From the NCBI GenBank assembly GCA_026874595.1, contig CM049314.1, positions 23,575,729 through 23,639,728 of the forward strand: a stretch of DNA of 64,000 bases. Reading direction: 5' to 3'. Positions 60,931 through 64,000 of this stretch are shown piece by piece (position 1 is the first letter of the stretch; each line of letters starts with the position of its first letter). This stretch comes from Sipunculus nudus. Lineage: Eukaryota; Annelida; Sipuncula; Golfingiida; Sipunculidae. Made by a program: the position numbers and the translations under genes. Under the pieces are notes generated by a model. It did not search any database. It was given only the letters and a program-made list of their open reading frames with translations, and was not told where the DNA came from.

Positions 60931-63010
60931 CCCTGGTTTTACAGGGTTTTTTTGTATATTGGAAGGACGGATAAGAAGGCTTTAGACTTTAAAGCTTAAG
61001 CTTTTAAATTGGTCCGTCACATATCAACCGCGTTTGGTCAAGTCGTGTGAACGTTGTAAAAAATAAACAAAATGGAAGTGAATGACATATTTATATTTTA
61101 TCAAACTATATGAGTATCAGACTTTCTCTAGAGGCTACTGGAATATCATCTGGACTATTTCGTAATTTCATAAATAAGTTATTCGTGTCTGGGACAAGCG
61201 GCAATGTCTGCTGTCTGCACGGAAATGTCGTCTGCTCTGCAAACACGTCTGCGAAGCATCTTTGTCTGATGGGGACTCTTTTCTTTAGATAACTTCCTTC
61301 GGAATCTTTGTCGTACGCAATAAAATTCCATCGTTCTATAAAGCACTATTACCTCGTTTAACAAGCAGTGCAGCCATACAAGCGACTGTTGCTCAGAAGA
61401 GTGTACCAGTATAACATAAACTGTATTCATTTTGCATGGATTATACTAATAGATATTATAATTGATCGAGACACACAATGACCCAGGCGGTGGTGTTCGG
61501 TAGTGCATAAAGGGACTAAAAACCGGAGATTCGGGAGAAAAACACAATCCTTGGACGGGCAAATGCATTCCACTCTAAAAGCCACTTGTAGGATCGAACC
61601 CGGGCCGACGGCGGAGAAACTCGAGTGTTTTTCCTTCGACTGTCCAGCCCCAAATCGAGTTCGGGTAATTTGTACCGAGTACTGGGGTAAAAATTATATT
61701 TCGAGTGCTCGTGAGTGTTAACCTTTATGTACACATCTCTGCAAACGTACAGGCATTATGTATTTATTCATTACGGTAAAGCAGTCTAAACCTCTAAAGC
61801 TGTTCTTACTTTTTATCTCTAAAGTTTACGTTGTACAATACATAAAACTTTATTCCAGTCGATACATATGTATTGCTTTGAATAAGGAGTAATACACCGA
61901 GGAGTTTATCTTAACTCTACTCAGATAAATAAAGAAACTGGAAACATAACCAAGTCTTAATGTTTACATGTTCTTTAGCGGTAAACAAATATTATATGTC
62001 TATCTATATATGTCTATCTTCACACTATCATCAATAAAACCGGTTCTCAAGCCTGCAACAGGAAATGCCTCACGATTATTCCAGTATAAAATTTCCCACC
62101 CGTTTCAACAATACCAGTCATACAGTAAGCACCTAAAATACTGTACTTTCTGCCGAGTCATTGGTGTTTTAGCGCACATATCACAAATCTTCGTGGGCAT
62201 TTTTGCCGGGCTGTAGGACTATGACCATATACAATGACGTAGGATATTCTGTTGTCTATACTAAATAAAAACACTTCCGCCGGGAGAGTTCTCATGAGTA
62301 AACTGACTGAGATGACTGGGCATTAGTCATAGGATAGAGTCCCACAGGCTGGATCTGACAGTGGTCGAACTGAAATGGGCCGTTTTATCGGGATGTTACA
62401 TCTACTTTTTAATCACTAGGCATTTTAGACTTTAAAATCAGTTTGATAGACTACAGCCAGTTTTTATTTTAAACAGTATTTTTTTAAATCCAACACTATA
62501 GTCTCTTCATACTTTTTATCATTTGCCTTCAGAGAGCATTTAAATTGATAAAAAAAGGTCTTTTTAGTTTTTTCATCATTTAATACGTGACCTGCATACG
62601 ATATTTTATAAATTATTATCAAAACAACGTGCAACGGCTGCCCACGCTGAAAAGAGTGCTCTGGCCAATTCTTAACCGTTTACTCAAGACCGAATTAAGA
62701 CTCGAGGACTCGTTTACAGAAACATTTTGAGTTAACATTTATTCAAGTCTTTATTAAATATGCACGTATAATTTTTTTTTTGCTTCATATCAATATCAAC
62801 CACGTGTTCTTTCACATAGTTATGCAAACGATACATGGTTAATACTAGTAAAAAGATCTACTCTCAGGTTGTGTTTGTTGTCATTTGATATTAGGACTCA
62901 GATCCGAGGAATAAGTGTATCTATCAAGTCCAAAATTCCCTGACCTATCGTTAACCCCTTAATATACACTACCAAATTAAACATAAAGACGCGACTACCA
63001 CATTAAAAAA

Positions 63011-63285
63011 CGTTGAAATTCCTATTTTGCGTTTGTTTTCATTTCGAATTTTCCATTGTGGGATGTAATTAATAACAGATAAAAAGCGTTGCAATTCCCA
63101 GTTTGTGTTCGTTTACTATTATATTTCCCTTAGACAGAAGAAGTAATATCAGAAAAAAAAATGAAATTCCTACGGTTGTATTTGTTTTCAGTCTAAATTA
63201 AATTTCCCTTAAACAGTGTAGGTAATATGAGAAAAAGAGGTCGAAATGTCTGTTTTGACTTTGTTTTTAGTTTGAACACACATGC
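63011..63285. repeat. Four-copy diverged tandem repeat, period about 76 bp
   Basis: Units starting near 63,011, 63,087, 63,160 and 63,240 share a '(c)gaaattcc..tttgngtttgttttca' start and a 'ttccctt.acag...gtaatat.aga' end. Divergence between units is high, so the array is old. Confidence 0.75.
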
Positions 63286-64000
63286 CAGGAGGGCAAGCAT
63301 GGTAGCGAGTTCTGTTCCTAGTCAATATCTATCAAGTTCTCGAATACCAAACTTTTCTACACCACCCAGCCAACCAGTAATTGCATGCGTGTAGCTAGTA
63401 AAATGCAATCAATTATCAATTGAACTTGGGTTCAAGGAACGCATCTATACTGTTAAGAGTAAAACTGGCAGTGACGCTCGCTCTTCTATCTGTTCGCACT
63501 CTGTGACCCAGGACAATGATTCACCTAACAGACAGCCTACCTGGGGGGTCATGTTACTGGTACAACTACTGTAATTACTACTTGTGTGGTCTGTGTTGTC
63601 TGGATACCCTGGTTTCATGTACTAATCAATGATACTACAAATAGCAGAATGTATATAGTATGCCTACTAATATCAATATCATCGCCTGTCGATTTCGTTG
63701 CCAGACGACAGCATAATTTTTATTTAACTCAATTAGTGAGTTATCAGAGCGGAAACAGAGGACTGTACTTCTGTGTATCTTTGACATAAAACTGAATCAA
63801 ATCTATCATCCTATGCTGTCTTGCTGAATATTGTTTTCTGTCCATCTAATTAATATTTTAACTGATGATATCTACCATTGGATCAAATATAAAAAATAAT
63901 AACTTCACCATTGCAAAGAAGCATACGCTATTTTAAAGATTACGTGAAAGAGATTTGCCGCAGCAAGTAAGGTGAGAGAGATACTCTTGAGGACGTTACG

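Larger units (their letters stand above)
58500..64000. other. Right end, mostly spacer
   Basis: AT-rich with C homopolymers near 58.96 and 59.50 kb, a coding-like patch at 59.7-60.9 kb and a four-copy repeat at 63.0 kb. I looked on the - strand for the missing first exon of the membrane-protein gene (phase 0 donor, hydrophobic span) and did not find it. Confidence 0.45.

Noticed and set aside
61575-61640. Possible tRNA gene on the - strand
   Set aside because: The B-box-like core is present, but the flanking bases do not pair as a T stem and no acceptor or anticodon arms can be drawn.
1-64000. CRISPR arrays, phage, plasmid or bacterial operon signals
   Set aside because: No regularly spaced identical repeats with unique spacers and no prokaryotic gene organisation. 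Introns and LINEs show a eukaryotic genome.

Overview
The window is AT-rich metazoan nuclear DNA. It has short protein-coding exons with GT-AG introns, long intergenic spacers, many microsatellites and non-LTR retrotransposons. The gene content and the L1/Tx1-type LINE suit an invertebrate, possibly a mollusc such as a bivalve. That is inference, since no species marker was seen. No bacterial-style operon, CRISPR array, rRNA or convincing tRNA gene was found.

The core is a tandem duplication of about 12 kb carrying a flavin-containing monooxygenase (FMO) gene on the + strand. Unit A spans about 5.88-18.39 kb and unit B about 34.06-45.91 kb. Each copy has seven exons at matching positions with identical splice phases. 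Copy B (35,613-41,828) is fully open. It encodes 526 residues with the FAD-binding GxGxxG, the FMO signature FxGxxxHxxxF, the NADPH-binding GxGxxG, an ATG(F/Y) motif and a C-terminal membrane anchor. Copy A (6,497-12,132) has a one-base deletion in exon 2 and an early TAA in exon 7 that removes the anchor. It looks like a recently dead or dying paralogue.

Between the units lies a 7.06 kb L1/Tx1-like LINE on the - strand (24,814-31,876), bounded by a perfect 14 bp target-site duplication. ORF1 and ORF2 are recognisable but frameshifted. The N-terminal half of the endonuclease is missing, and about 2 kb of unexplained sequence lies in its place. A second, badly decayed LINE relic with an ORF1 coiled coil and an ORF2 tail lies at 49.25-50.5 kb, also on the - strand.

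Farther right, five phase-compatible exons on the - strand (58,496 down to 55,037) encode most of a small multi-pass membrane protein. Its first exon or exons were not found. At 53.15-53.37 kb a cluster of CCAAT boxes, an E-box and a TATA box looks like a promoter facing the - strand. Coding-like but unrecognised pieces occur at 5.3-5.7, 33.4-33.5 and 59.7-60.9 kb. The rest is AT-rich spacer with several local tandem duplications (152 to 348 bp periods). I saw no new enzymatic or defence system. The most informative content is the decaying FMO duplicate, the dated LINE insertion and the odd segment inside it, and the unassigned membrane-protein gene.
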